DNA of 64,000 nucleotides from Rhodoferax lacus (GTDB lineage: Bacteria; Pseudomonadota; Gammaproteobacteria; Burkholderiales; Burkholderiaceae_C), in contig NZ_QFZK01000005.1 of the NCBI RefSeq assembly GCF_003415675.1, positions 237,335-301,334 on the forward strand, written 5' to 3'. The stretch's first letter is position 1. Every line of letters begins with the position of its first letter. Shown in pieces: positions 17,705 through 27,003 of the stretch. The notes under the pieces were generated by a model. That model ran no database searches. It was not told the origin of the DNA and saw nothing but the letters and a program-made list of their open reading frames with translations. A program made the position numbers and the translations under genes.

Positions 17705-19258
17705 ATGTGCCTGCAGCAATCCAGAATGACGGGTATTCACCAATGGAACTGGGACGGAGACGTCATCCTGTTCGATGCGGTCCTGCCCTCCGGGCGTCCG
17801 ACCATCGCTCCCCCGCATCAACCCTATGCAATGGATGTCCGGCAATATGTTGCCACTGAGAACAATGCGGTGATTCGCAAGACGCTGGTGAAAGAGGTGG
17901 CCGCCTACATGCACCGAAAAAGCATGAGCCGGGCCCGCTTCACCAAACGCGGCAAGGGCGCTTTTGACTACCGTGTTCATGTGCTGACCAACTTCGTTGG
18001 CGAACGCATTCGCTACCAGGCACGCAAGGGAAGTGATCCCTGGCAATACCCCGAGGAGACGCTGGCCCTGGGCACGGGAGACTGTGAAGACATTGCGTTT
18101 GTGCTGGCCTCGCTGCTTCTGGCCTCAGGTGTCAGCCCGTAGAACCTGCGTGTTGCACTCGGAAGCGTAGTCGCCCACCAGCGCATCGGTGCGGCCAGGC
18201 GCTACGACCACATGTGGGTGATGTACAAGGCAGAGTCAGGGCTGTGGCAGCTTCTGGAGCCGTTGCATGTGGCAATGGCTGAAGCCGGAGAAGCCCGGCC
18301 CTCTGCCGAGCATGGCACCCCTGACGGGCAGGTGGCTTCGGTCGAATACCGCCCACGGTTTGTCTTCAATGGAGACCATGTCTGGGCCATGCATTCTTCG
18401 GATGAGGGCAGCACCCTGCAGCAGTTGGTTTACAAATCCTGGCAACGCATCAATCCGAAGTTTGCAGGCTTTGTGCACCAAAACATCATCAACACGGCGC
18501 TCACGGGCCTGGCACCGCAGGAGATGGTCCATTCCTTGAACCGGCACTTTGCGTTTGGATGGAGCCGGGGTGTGATTCCGGTGGTTGAAGACGTGGACAA
18601 TTTTGTGATCAAGGGCTACGACCCGCGTGACCATTTCGACAATGGGTTCATCGCAGAAGGCTGGCAAAGGGTTGCGGAGCGCCTGTTGGCATTCCGCAAG
18701 AACAACCTGGACTTTGACAGCTTTGCCCTGGCCGCCCACGGCATTGCCGACTTTTATGCGCACAGTTCCTACGGACACTTTGCCGCGTTGAGCGGCAACG
18801 CCTTCGCACTGTATGACCCTGCCAAGCCCCAGGGCTTGGGCATGGAGGTGCCGTCCTACGCTGCGGGCTCATCATTCGATCTGTCGCGGTCTGGCAGACT
18901 TCCACCCAACACCCATGTTTTCCATGGCGACCGCAACAGCATTCCGGGCCTCTGGGCTGGCCAGCTGGTGTCAGGACGGTACGCCCAGCCGGGGGATTCG
19001 CAATCAATTCTGGAGGCGCCGACAACGATTCCTGCCGAGCTGCGCAACCGGTCCGATTTCTGGCAGCGCGGCTCGCTGCCGCACCACAACACCATGGCAG
19101 TAGACCAGCCAGACCTTGCAAAAGGTCACCTGCTGTACCGCGCCGCCAGCAGTGGTGGCACTGACCGTCTGGCCTATGCCAACCAATTTGCCTGGCGCTT
19201 CCAATCGGCCATTCAACATATCCAGAAGGCCTACAAAGACAACCGGGCTGCCCATTAG
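17705..19258 (+). pseudogene. Transglutaminase-like/zinc-site protein split by an in-frame TAG
   Basis: One reading frame runs from 17705 to 19258, interrupted only by TAG at 18140-18142. The upstream part (145 residues) ends GTGDCEDIAFVLASLLLASG, with the catalytic-type Cys127 of a transglutaminase-like fold. The downstream part continues at once with NLRVALG and YDHMWVMYK, whose His (about 169) would complete the Cys-His pair. So the stop divides a single domain. The distal part has HGIADFYAH, an HxxxDxxxH pattern like zinc-dependent phospholipase C/HetC-type proteins. It is a recent nonsense mutation, a sequencing error, or suppressed. The downstream piece alone could start at ATG 18212. 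Function unknown. Confidence 0.7.
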
Positions 19259-19315
19259 CCGGACGTCTGATTGCCCCTGACCGTGGAAGCCGCGCCCAGC
19301 AGGGGGCCGGGCACC

Positions 19316-20581
19316 TTATTCCTGAAGAATTGCCGGACCCGACTGTGCAAACACTGCGCGCGTTTTTGCAGACCCGGGGCTGACGCTGCGCCGCTCCAGC
19401 CACACGGACGCGGCGAACACCACCAAGCCAAGCATTGACAGTGCCGCACCCACATAGCCGGTGGCGGCATAGCCAAACCCATTTGCAATGACCAGGCCGC
19501 CCAGCCAGGCGCCCAGCCCATTGGCCACATTGAAGGCCGAATGCATGGAGGCCGCGGCCAGCGTCTGGCCGTCTGCCGCCACGTCCATGAGGCGCGTCTG
19601 TATGGCGGGGCCTGCGGCAAACGTGCAACCGATCAGGAACACAAAAATGCACAGCAGCACCGGGTTGGCCGCAGTCAGACTGAACAGCGTCATCACCACG
19701 ATGTTGAACACCAGCATGCCGCCTATGGTGCCCATCAGCGAGTGGTCGGCAAGTTTGGAGCCCACGATATTGCCCACATTCATGCCCACGCCAAACAGGA
19801 ACATGATGAGCGGAATCAGGGCCACCGGCATGTGCGCCACTTCGGTGCTGGTGCTGGCGATGTACGAAAAAATCGAGAACATGCCGCCAAAGCCGGTGGC
19901 AGCCAGGGTCAGGGTCAAGAGCACCTGCGGGTGGGTAAAGGCCACCAGCTCGCGCATCACACTCGCACCTTCTGCAGGCTTGTCGCGTGGCAGGTATTTC
20001 CAGATCAGCGCGGCCGTCAGCGCGCCCATCAGCCCCACGGCCAGGAACATCGCGCGCCAACTCAGGGTCTGCCCAAAATAGGCCATGACCGGTGTGCCTG
20101 CCAGTGTGGCCACGGTCAGCCCCAGCATCACATAGCCCACCGCCCTGGTGCGCCTGGACACTGGCACCAGGGAGGCCGCCACCAGTGCCGACACGCCGAA
20201 GTAGGCGCCGTGCGGCAGGCCAGAGAAAAACCGCAACACGATGAAGCTCAGAAAGCTGGGCGCCACGGCACTGGCCAGATTGCCGATGGCAAAGACCAGC
20301 ATCAAGATCAGCAGCAGGCTTCGGCGTGATGCCTTCGCGCCCGCCACGGCAATCAGCGGCGCACCCACCACCACACCCAGTGCATAGGCGCTGATCACAT
20401 AGCCCGCCTGGGGCGTTGTCACCGAGAAGGTGCTGGCCACACCGGGCAGCAAACCCATGATGGCGAATTCGCCGGTGCCAATGCCAAAGCCGCCACAGGC
20501 CAGCGCGGCAATCACCAAGCCGATCTGCAGGTTTGTCAGTTGTGGGGGTGTGGCGGTGCCGCTGGGGCCCAGGTTGTTCAT
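19316..20581 (-). CDS. MFS transporter (AraJ/DHA1 type)
   Basis: A 421-residue major facilitator protein with about 12 membrane helices. The segment GTGEFAIMGLLPGVASTFSV and the loop after helix 2 (GAKASRRSLLLILMLVFAIG) place it with the arabinose-efflux/drug-proton antiporter group; the substrate cannot be read from sequence. It stands alone on the minus strand, convergent with the preceding broken gene and divergent from the VOC gene. No clear ribosome site precedes the ATG. Confidence 0.85.
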   Translation of the reverse strand: MNNLGPSGTATPPQLTNLQIGLVIAALACGGFGIGTGEFAIMGLLPGVASTFSVTTPQAGYVISAYALGVVVGAPLIAVAGAKASRRSLLLILMLVFAIGNLASAVAPSFLSFIVLRFFSGLPHGAYFGVSALVAASLVPVSRRTRAVGYVMLGLTVATLAGTPVMAYFGQTLSWRAMFLAVGLMGALTAALIWKYLPRDKPAEGASVMRELVAFTHPQVLLTLTLAATGFGGMFSIFSYIASTSTEVAHMPVALIPLIMFLFGVGMNVGNIVGSKLADHSLMGTIGGMLVFNIVVMTLFSLTAANPVLLCIFVFLIGCTFAAGPAIQTRLMDVAADGQTLAAASMHSAFNVANGLGAWLGGLVIANGFGYAATGYVGAALSMLGLVVFAASVWLERRSVSPGSAKTRAVFAQSGPAILQE

Positions 20582-20728
20582 AGCAGGAGGGCCGTTGCAA
20601 TGGTTCTTGAGGGCGCGATGTTAATGCCTATTGCCAAGAGACCGACCAATACGCGCGACTTTGCTGCTTGGCCAGCCGGTTTGGTTCAGAATCTGTCTGG
20701 TCATTCATCCAACGTGAGGGCACCCACC

Positions 20729-21208
20729 ATGGTCAACAAGAACACCATTTGTCTCTGGTTCAACGGCAGCGCTCTGGAGGCGGCTACGTTCTACGCGCGG
20801 ACATTCCCTGACAGCGCAATAGGCACGGTCTACCGTGCACCTGCCGACTACCCCGCAGGCAAAGCGGGCGATGTGCTGACGGTGGAGTTCACCGTGGCGG
20901 GTATCCCGTGCCTGGGCTTGAACGGCGGGCCGGGCGTGCTGCACAACCAGGCCTTCTCATTCCAGATTGCCACCGACAACCAGGAGGAAACCGACCGTTT
21001 GTGGCGCGCCATTATTGACAACGGCGGCCAGGCCAACGTGTGCGGCTGGTGCCAGGATAAATGGGGCCTGTCATGGCAGATCACCCCACGCGCCTTGATT
21101 GCCGGCATTGCCGATCCCGACCCTGCAGCAGCCAAACGCGTCTTTGAGGCCATGATGGAAATGGGCAAGATTGATATCGCTGCCATTGAAGCAGCGCGGC
21201 GCGGCTGA
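20729..21208 (+). CDS. VOC-family (PhnB/glyoxalase-like) protein
   Basis: A 159-residue protein of the vicinal-oxygen-chelate superfamily, PhnB/3-demethylubiquinone methyltransferase-like subgroup: ICLWFNGSALEAATFYARTF at the N-terminus, FQIATDNQEETDRLW, and GWCQDKWGLSWQITP near residues 110-125. The reaction is unknown for this subgroup. Start ATG 20729 has GAGGG upstream; longer in-frame reading has no homology. Confidence 0.85.
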   Translation: MVNKNTICLWFNGSALEAATFYARTFPDSAIGTVYRAPADYPAGKAGDVLTVEFTVAGIPCLGLNGGPGVLHNQAFSFQIATDNQEETDRLWRAIIDNGGQANVCGWCQDKWGLSWQITPRALIAGIADPDPAAAKRVFEAMMEMGKIDIAAIEAARRG

Positions 21209-21235
21209 CGAGGCTGGAAGGTCCTCAACTGCGTT

Positions 21236-21281
21236 CCAAGGTCTCCCTCGAGCGTGGACGCTTGCGGGAGATTTTCCTTGG
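21236..21281. terminator. Hairpin between convergent genes
   Basis: CCAAGG (21236-21241) pairs with CCTTGG (21276-21281), CTCCC (21243-21247) with GGGAG (21266-21270), and AGCGT with ACGCT (21251-21262). It lies between the ends of the VOC gene and the collagen-like gene and may terminate both. An A-run (21292-21297) serves as a T-run for the minus strand. Confidence 0.55.
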
Positions 21282-21297
21282 AGCTTGACTGAAAAAA

Positions 21298-21591
21298 TCA
21301 GTTGGAAGGCGCTGAAGCCTGGGGCATCACGATGATGGTGGTGCCATCGCCTGCCTTGCCCGTGCTGCCGGTGTTGCCGGTGGCGCCCGTATCACCGGTG
21401 GCACCGGTGCCGCCTGCGCTGCCAGTGTTTCCAGTACTGCCTGTGTTGCCAGTCGCACCGGTGGCGCCAGCCGGGCCTGCGGGGCCGGGTACGGCCACAG
21501 GTGCTGCGGGCACGGCAATCACGGTGGGGCGATCACAAGCAGCCAGACTGAGAGCGGCAACGACGGCGAGGAGGGGGAGTGTGTATTTCAT
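21298..21591 (-). CDS. Collagen-like-repeat lipoprotein
   Basis: A 97-residue protein. A signal peptide with lipobox (LSLAAC, Cys near 19) is followed by a Pro/Val linker and about 14 Gly-X-Y triplets rich in Thr (GATGATGNTGSTGNTGSAGG), then a short apolar end (TTIIVMPQ). It should be a lipid-anchored surface protein with a collagen-like stalk. ATG 21591 has AAAGGA upstream. The repeat tract is prone to length changes. Confidence 0.8.
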   Translation of the reverse strand: MKYTLPLLAVVAALSLAACDRPTVIAVPAAPVAVPGPAGPAGATGATGNTGSTGNTGSAGGTGATGDTGATGNTGSTGKAGDGTTIIVMPQASAPSN

Positions 21592-21994
21592 TGGGAATCC
21601 TTTGTGGGTGAAGAAAAGTGGCACTGCAAAACCAAGCCATGGGTCATCAAAGGATGACTTTGGAATGTTCTTTGCTGCCTGCCTTCAAGCGTAGTGAGAT
21701 ACGCCCCCAAGTTCTGTGCGGCGGCGCACCCTGGCAAGGTCAGCTGTCTCAGTGGTGTGTCAGAACGATGCCGCCAACCCAAAAAAGTTCTCCAACCGCA
21801 TTCGGATGGGTGTCTTGCACACGGCAAGGTTGCACCAGGATGGCTTGCCGAATACTTCGTCTAATACGAATAAACATTCAATTTAATGCTGATTTTTTGG
21901 AAGTAAAAAAGCAGCGAATATCCCTCCACGCGTGCTGCACGACCCGTGCATACAAGACACATGATTCTTGTTCCTCGCAACTGGAGGTGGTTTT
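21592..21994. other. Intergenic region before terC
   Basis: About 400 bases between the divergent lipoprotein and terC genes. The right half (21850-21990) is AT-rich and likely holds the terC promoter. No convincing ORF, repeat or recognisable manganese riboswitch (which precedes terC-type genes in some species) was found. Confidence 0.4.
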
Positions 21995-22990
21995 ATGGAC
22001 ATTCTGATTCCTTTCTTGTCGGCAGACTTCCTGGGCAAGCCCGCATGGATCTGGCTGACTTTTGTAACCATCGTGGTCGCGCTGCTGGCCTTTGACCTGG
22101 GCGTGCTGCACAAGGACGACCACGAGATCGGCGTGCGCGAAAGCCTGCTGCTGTCTGCGGGCTACATCAGCGCCGCGCTGGCCTTTGGTGCCTGGATCTG
22201 GTGGCAGCTCGGTGCGCAAAGCGGTATGGACTACTACACCGGCTTCATGATCGAGAAGTCGCTGTCCATGGACAACGTGTTTGTCATCGCGCTGATCTTC
22301 AGCTTCTTTGCGATTCCGCGGCAGTACCAGCACCGCGTGCTGTTCTGGGGCATCCTGGGGGTGATCGTGTTGCGCGCCATCATGATTGGTCTGGGCGCCA
22401 CGCTGGTCAGCCAGTTCAGCTGGGTGCTGTACCTGTTTGGTGTCTTCCTGATTTTTACGGGCATCAAGATGTGGATCATTGCGGACCACGTTCCCGATAT
22501 CGCCAACAACCCCTTGCTCAAGTTCCTCAAGCGCCACATGCGGGTGACCGAAGGCCTGCGGGGCAACGCCTTCTGGGTGAATGAGCCCGATCCGGCCACC
22601 GGCAAAGTGGTGCGCTTTGCCACCCCGCTGTTTCTGGCGCTGGTGCTGGTGGAGTTTGTGGACCTGGTGTTTGCGGTGGACTCGGTGCCTGCCATCTTCG
22701 CCATCACCACCGACCCGTTCATCGTCTACACGAGCAACATCTTCGCCATCCTGGGCCTGCGTGCCCTGTACTTTGCGCTGGCGGCCATGATCCACCGCTT
22801 CAAATACCTGAAGTACGCGCTGGCCCTGGTGCTGGTGTTTATCGGTAGCAAGATTTTCCTGGTCGGCTTCATCGGGAAGATTGATCCTCTGATCTCGCTT
22901 GGCGTGACCTTTGGCCTGATTGCCGGTGGTGTGGTGGTGTCCTTGTGGAAGACACGCGGCCAGCCCGCGCCCACTTCTACAACGACCTGA
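21995..22990 (+). CDS. TerC/Alx-family membrane protein
   Basis: A 331-residue integral membrane protein of the TerC family, linked to manganese export and tellurite or alkaline response. Acidic intramembrane motifs are present: ALLAFDLGVLHKDD, KSLSMDNVFVIALIF and DLVFAVDSVPAIFAIT. The cytoplasmic loop and nine or so helices fit the Alx subgroup length. Start ATG 21995 has GGAGG upstream. It is followed by two more membrane-protein genes on the same strand. Confidence 0.9.
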   Translation: MDILIPFLSADFLGKPAWIWLTFVTIVVALLAFDLGVLHKDDHEIGVRESLLLSAGYISAALAFGAWIWWQLGAQSGMDYYTGFMIEKSLSMDNVFVIALIFSFFAIPRQYQHRVLFWGILGVIVLRAIMIGLGATLVSQFSWVLYLFGVFLIFTGIKMWIIADHVPDIANNPLLKFLKRHMRVTEGLRGNAFWVNEPDPATGKVVRFATPLFLALVLVEFVDLVFAVDSVPAIFAITTDPFIVYTSNIFAILGLRALYFALAAMIHRFKYLKYALALVLVFIGSKIFLVGFIGKIDPLISLGVTFGLIAGGVVVSLWKTRGQPAPTSTTT

Positions 22991-23008
22991 TTTTTTAGAA
23001 AGACCGCT

Positions 23009-23491
23009 GTGGACATTTATTTCTTGTGGACCGCCAGTGCAGCACTCATCCTGATCGGCTTGGCAGGCACGGTGCTGCCCGTCTTGCCCGGCACGCTGCT
23101 GGTGTGGGGTGGTGTGCTGTTGGGCGCGTGGATCGACGACTTCACGCGGGTGAGTGTTGGCACCGTGGTGTTCATCAGTGTGCTGGCCTTGTTTGCCTGG
23201 GCGCTCGATTTTGTGGCGGGCTTGCTGGGGGCCAAGCGCGCAGGTGCGAGCAAGCAGGCCCTCATCGGCGCAGCCATTGGCACAGTGGTCGGGCTCTTCA
23301 TGGGCCTGGTGGGGGTGCTCTTTATGCCTCTGGTAGGTGCGACCGTGGGCGAGTACTGGGCACAAAAAAGCCAGCACCGGGCGGCCAAGGTAGGCTTGGC
23401 CACCTGGCTGGGTCTGATGGTCGGCATGCTTGCCAAGGTGGTGCTGTCGTTTGTGATGGTTGGCATCTTCCTGGTAGCGCTTTGGGTTTGA
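23009..23491 (+). CDS. DUF456 membrane protein
   Basis: A 160-residue membrane protein with four to five helices matching DUF456: GLAGTVLPVLPGTLLVWGGV, then a Gly-rich AAIGTVVGLFMGLVG repeat segment and a C-terminal helix. Function unknown. It uses a GTG start, 18 bases after terC, with only a weak AGAAAG upstream, so it may depend on terC translation. Confidence 0.75.
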   Translation: MDIYFLWTASAALILIGLAGTVLPVLPGTLLVWGGVLLGAWIDDFTRVSVGTVVFISVLALFAWALDFVAGLLGAKRAGASKQALIGAAIGTVVGLFMGLVGVLFMPLVGATVGEYWAQKSQHRAAKVGLATWLGLMVGMLAKVVLSFVMVGIFLVALWV

Positions 23492-23546
23492 CGCCACCGC
23501 GTTGGCATTTATTGAATTACCGTTTTTGTACAAAGGGGTCTGCATA

Positions 23547-24065
23547 GTGGAAAAGGTTCTCTCAAGGGTTGGTTCCCTGCTCTATGGCATGCGCTTCACC
23601 ATGCTGTTCTTTTACATCGGCCTGGTGGGCATCATCTTCGGCATCCTGGGCAAGTTCCTGCTGGAAACCTACAAGCTGATGAACACCTTGCTGTTTGGCC
23701 ATCTGGAAAAGATCGACCTGATCATCAAGGTGCTGGAACTGGTGGACATGACGATGGTGGCGCAACTGGTTTGGGTGGTGGCGCTGGCCGGCGTGTCGCT
23801 GTTTGTGACCACCGGGCACTTTGACAAAGAGGACATCAAAAAGCCGGACTGGCTGGACCACGTCAACACCTACAACCTGAAGCTGAAGCTGGCCTTTGCC
23901 ATCATCTCCATTTCGGGTGTGCATGCCCTGAAGACATACCTGAGTGGCGACCTGACGCTGGACAACATCCAGATCGTCACCATGGTGGCAGTCATTCACT
24001 TCATGTTCGTGCTGTCAGCGGTTGGCATTTCGTTTGCTGAACGGATGACCCGGGATCACAAGTGA
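23547..24065 (+). CDS. UPF0114 (YqhA-like) membrane protein
   Basis: A 172-residue protein with about four membrane segments and the family pattern RFTMLFFYIGLVGIIFGI, LELVDMTMVAQLVWVV and DHVNTYNLKLKLAFAIISIS. Function unknown; a small transporter or channel has been suggested for the family. I use GTG 23547 (VEKVLSRVGSLLYG), where homology begins and AAAGGGG lies upstream; ATG 23502 gives 15 more residues. Confidence 0.75.
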   Translation: MEKVLSRVGSLLYGMRFTMLFFYIGLVGIIFGILGKFLLETYKLMNTLLFGHLEKIDLIIKVLELVDMTMVAQLVWVVALAGVSLFVTTGHFDKEDIKKPDWLDHVNTYNLKLKLAFAIISISGVHALKTYLSGDLTLDNIQIVTMVAVIHFMFVLSAVGISFAERMTRDHK

Positions 24066-24113
24066 ATGGTGCCCTGGCGCAGACCCCTGGTGGCCCGCGC
24101 CGGGGCGCCAGAT

Positions 24114-24671
24114 TCAGCCGCTGACCCAGGCCAGCAACCGGGTGGCCAGCACGGAGCCACCCCACCACAACAGCACCACCGAGGCCGCCGCGGCAAGGGT
24201 GACGCAGTAGCCGGCCAGCAGCATCAGGCCATCCCGCAGACGCAGGCCCCACGCAATCAGCACAATGGCCAGGGCGGGCAACACATTGTCAAACGTAATC
24301 ACCGGTACGGGCACCGCCATGGACAGGCCTGCCAGGCCCAGCATCAGTGCGTTGAGCGTGCGTGCGGGTCTGTTGCTCAAGGCCAGCAGGCGGGGCCGGC
24401 CCACACGCGCAAAGAGGGCCAGCGCCCGGTGGATCATGCGGGCCAGCAGCGCTTTGACGCGCTCACCCAGCACCCGTTTGCCAAGCCACCGGGGCAAGGG
24501 CACCGCCCGACCCCGGAACAGCCCGATCGCCACCACCATGCCCAAGCCGCCCACCGCTGAAGCCATGCCCGGCAGCGCCACGGGGAACAGCAGCGGCATG
24601 GCCAGCAGGCCCAGCCAGACCAGCTGCCGCCGTGCACCCTGGCCCACGGTGTCGGCCACCGTATCGCCCAT
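24114..24671 (-). CDS. ExoD-family membrane protein
   Basis: A 185-residue ExoD-like protein: LLAMPLLFPVALPGMASAVG, then two amphipathic helices and NVLPALAIVLIAWGLRLRDG, with four membrane helices. ExoD affects exopolysaccharide and alkali tolerance in rhizobia; its biochemical role is unclear. The ATG at 24671 gives the family length. Upstream codons to 24887 are open but not similar. It is convergent with the UPF0114 gene and divergent from the DUF3616 gene. Confidence 0.7.
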   Translation of the reverse strand: MGDTVADTVGQGARRQLVWLGLLAMPLLFPVALPGMASAVGGLGMVVAIGLFRGRAVPLPRWLGKRVLGERVKALLARMIHRALALFARVGRPRLLALSNRPARTLNALMLGLAGLSMAVPVPVITFDNVLPALAIVLIAWGLRLRDGLMLLAGYCVTLAAAASVVLLWWGGSVLATRLLAWVSG

Positions 24672-24922
24672 GGATGCGAGGTGGGCCGACGCAATACGGT
24701 TTACCGTGGAGCTGCGCCTGTCTTTCAGGCTTGCAGTTGGGGGAGGGGGAAACCTGGGATGTGTCACTGCTGTTTGTCCGGATGCAAATGGTCTGGATTG
24801 GAACAGTTTGACGGTCCTAAAAAAAGAAGCTTTTTCAGATCCTGAACATCGGGAAAAGCTGACCTTCCGACCCTGTCTTTGACGCACACTGCAAACCTCT
24901 CACCCTGCCAAACATACGACCC

Positions 24923-26011
24923 ATGCCCAACACCCGCCAAGCCAACGCCGTTCGCCTAGAGTTCTCCCCCGGATGCCTTGTGCAAACCAATTTGTCGGGC
25001 GCCGCCTTCACCGACGACTGGCTGTGGGTGGCGGGCGACGAAGCCTGCGGCCTGGACCGGCTGCGCCGCCTGGAGGCAGTGGGCAGCGAGACCCTGCGCT
25101 ATGGCGAGGTGCGTGATTTTCCGCTGGCCGACCTGCTGGACTTGCCCGGCACGCGGGAAGAAGAGGCCGATCTGGAAGGCATGGCCGTTGCCGATGGCTT
25201 CATGTGGGTGGTGGGCTCGCACGGCCTTAAACGCAAAAACGCCCAGCCCGAGCGCAGCCATGCGGCCAATGCCAAGCGGCTGGCCAAGCTGGCCCTGGAC
25301 GGCAACCGCCGCCTGCTGGCCTGCCTTCCCATTGAGCCCGATGCCGATGGCCAGCCCTGCCTGGTAAGGCAGGCCCGGGACGGCAGAAAGGCCCTGCGCC
25401 TCAAGGGCGATGCACAGACCAACCAACTGACCCGCGCGCTGGCCGACGATCCGCACTTTGGCCCCTTCATGGCGATACCGGGCAAGGACAACGGCTTTGA
25501 CATTGAGGGGCTGGCGGTGGATGGCCGCCGCTTGCTGCTGGGCCTGCGGGGCCCGGTGCTGCGCGGCTGGTCGGCACTGCTGGAAATCGAGGTCGAGGCC
25601 CAGGGCGAGTACCTGCGCCTGGTGCCCCTGGACGCCAAAGGCACGCTGGTGCGCAAGCACTTTTTGCAGCTTGATGGTCTGGGCATCCGTGACCTGCATT
25701 TTTCTGGCGATGATCTGTACATTCTGGCTGGGCCCACCATGGTGCTCAATGGCGACATCCGTGTTTTCAAGTGGCCCCAAGCCCGCACTGTGCTGAGAGA
25801 CAACCAGGAGGTTGCGCGGTTTGAGGCAGCGCTGACCGAATCCATTGCCTTGCCCCACGGACGTGGCGTGAACCGTGCCGAGGCCTTCTGCGACCTGCCA
25901 CCCGCCGTAGCCGGTGGCAAGCGCCGCTGGCTGGTGCTCTATGACGCACCGGGCCCCGAGCGCCGCGATGGCGAGCACACAGTTTTTGGCGACCTGCTGC
26001 GGCACGACTGA
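24923..26011 (+). CDS. DUF3616 protein
   Basis: A 362-residue cytoplasmic protein resembling DUF3616, a predicted beta-propeller-like family: LSGAAFTDDWLWVAGDEACG, DLEGMAVADGFMWVVGSHG and DIEGLAVDGRRLLLGLRGPV repeat-like blocks. No catalytic motif is evident. Its TGA overlaps the next ATG (TGATG), so it is translated together with the lipid kinase and the phosphoesterase. Confidence 0.7.
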   Translation: MPNTRQANAVRLEFSPGCLVQTNLSGAAFTDDWLWVAGDEACGLDRLRRLEAVGSETLRYGEVRDFPLADLLDLPGTREEEADLEGMAVADGFMWVVGSHGLKRKNAQPERSHAANAKRLAKLALDGNRRLLACLPIEPDADGQPCLVRQARDGRKALRLKGDAQTNQLTRALADDPHFGPFMAIPGKDNGFDIEGLAVDGRRLLLGLRGPVLRGWSALLEIEVEAQGEYLRLVPLDAKGTLVRKHFLQLDGLGIRDLHFSGDDLYILAGPTMVLNGDIRVFKWPQARTVLRDNQEVARFEAALTESIALPHGRGVNRAEAFCDLPPAVAGGKRRWLVLYDAPGPERRDGEHTVFGDLLRHD

Positions 26012-27003
26012 TGGCGGGTGGCCCGCGTTTCGACCCCACGGCGCCGCTGCTGTTTGTTATCAACGCGTCTGCGGGCGCACACGACATGCATGCCAAGTGC
26101 CGGGTGATTCAAACCGCCCTGGCGCAGCATGGTCGCCAGGGCGAGCTGCGGGTGTGCAGCCCGGCAGACCTGCAGCGTGTGGCCTTTGAGGCGGCAACGG
26201 CTGCCGTGGCCAGCGGCTCCGCCGTGGTGGCAGTGGGTGGCGACGGCAGCCTGAGCACCGTGGCGCAAGCCGCCCACACGGCGGGTTGTGCCATGGGCGT
26301 GATTCCCTACGGCACCTTCAACTACTTTGCCCGCACGCACGGCATTCCCACCGACCCGGGGGCTGCGGTGCAGATGCTGATGCACGCGCAACCCGGCGCG
26401 GTGCAGGTGGCGGCCATCAACGAGCGGCTGTTTCTGGTCAACGCCAGCCTGGGCGTGTACCCCGAGCTGCTGCAAGACCGCGAGGCCTACAAGGCCCGCT
26501 TTGGCCGCAGCCGCTGGGTGGCCCTGCTGGCGGGCGTGGCGACCTTGCTACGCGCGCAGCGCCGGCTGCGTCTGCACATTGAAACCGGTGGCACGGCCCG
26601 CGACGTGCAAACCCTGACGCTTTTTGTCGGCAACAACCGGCTCCAACTGGCGCAGCTGGGCGCCGAGCCCGCCGACACGCTGGCCGGCACGCCCGGCCAC
26701 GGCAGCATGGCGGCCCTGATGCTGCGGCCCATTGGCACGCTGGCCATGCTCAGGCTCCTACTGCACGGCGCCCTGGGCCGGCTGGGCGAGGCCGCCGGGG
26801 TGGAGAGCTTTGAGTTCCACCACATGGTGGTCCGCCCCCGCATGGCGCGCGGGCGCCGGGACGTGGTGGTGGCGTTTGACGGCGAGGTGGCACGCATGCG
26901 CGCGCCCATAGCCATCCGGGTGCTGGCCAAGCCCCTGTACCTGCTTCAGGCCCTGCCCAACATCGGTACGGCCAACGGCCCGGGGGGTGCGGCATGGGAG
27001 TGA
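26011..27003 (+). CDS. Diacylglycerol-kinase-family lipid kinase
   Basis: A 330-residue protein with the DAGK catalytic signature VVAVGGDGSLSTVA near residue 75 and GVIPYGTFNYFARTHGIP, which define the nucleotide-binding fold. It likely phosphorylates a lipid alcohol. The C-terminal half matches the beta-sandwich of YegS/DgkB-like enzymes. Middle gene of a three-gene overlapping operon. Confidence 0.85.
   Translation: MAGGPRFDPTAPLLFVINASAGAHDMHAKCRVIQTALAQHGRQGELRVCSPADLQRVAFEAATAAVASGSAVVAVGGDGSLSTVAQAAHTAGCAMGVIPYGTFNYFARTHGIPTDPGAAVQMLMHAQPGAVQVAAINERLFLVNASLGVYPELLQDREAYKARFGRSRWVALLAGVATLLRAQRRLRLHIETGGTARDVQTLTLFVGNNRLQLAQLGAEPADTLAGTPGHGSMAALMLRPIGTLAMLRLLLHGALGRLGEAAGVESFEFHHMVVRPRMARGRRDVVVAFDGEVARMRAPIAIRVLAKPLYLLQALPNIGTANGPGGAAWE

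Noticed and set aside
17671..17859. 62-codon ORF overlapping the 5' end of the transglutaminase-like gene in another frame
   Set aside because: No good ribosome site and its tail is random; the longer frame has domain support. It leaves some doubt on the exact start of that gene.
21592..21994. Possible manganese riboswitch before terC
   Set aside because: The conserved core elements of the yybP-ykoY type were not found on the plus strand.
23547..24887. Polysaccharide operon around exoD
   Set aside because: Neighbours are unrelated and on the opposite strand, so no operon is supported.
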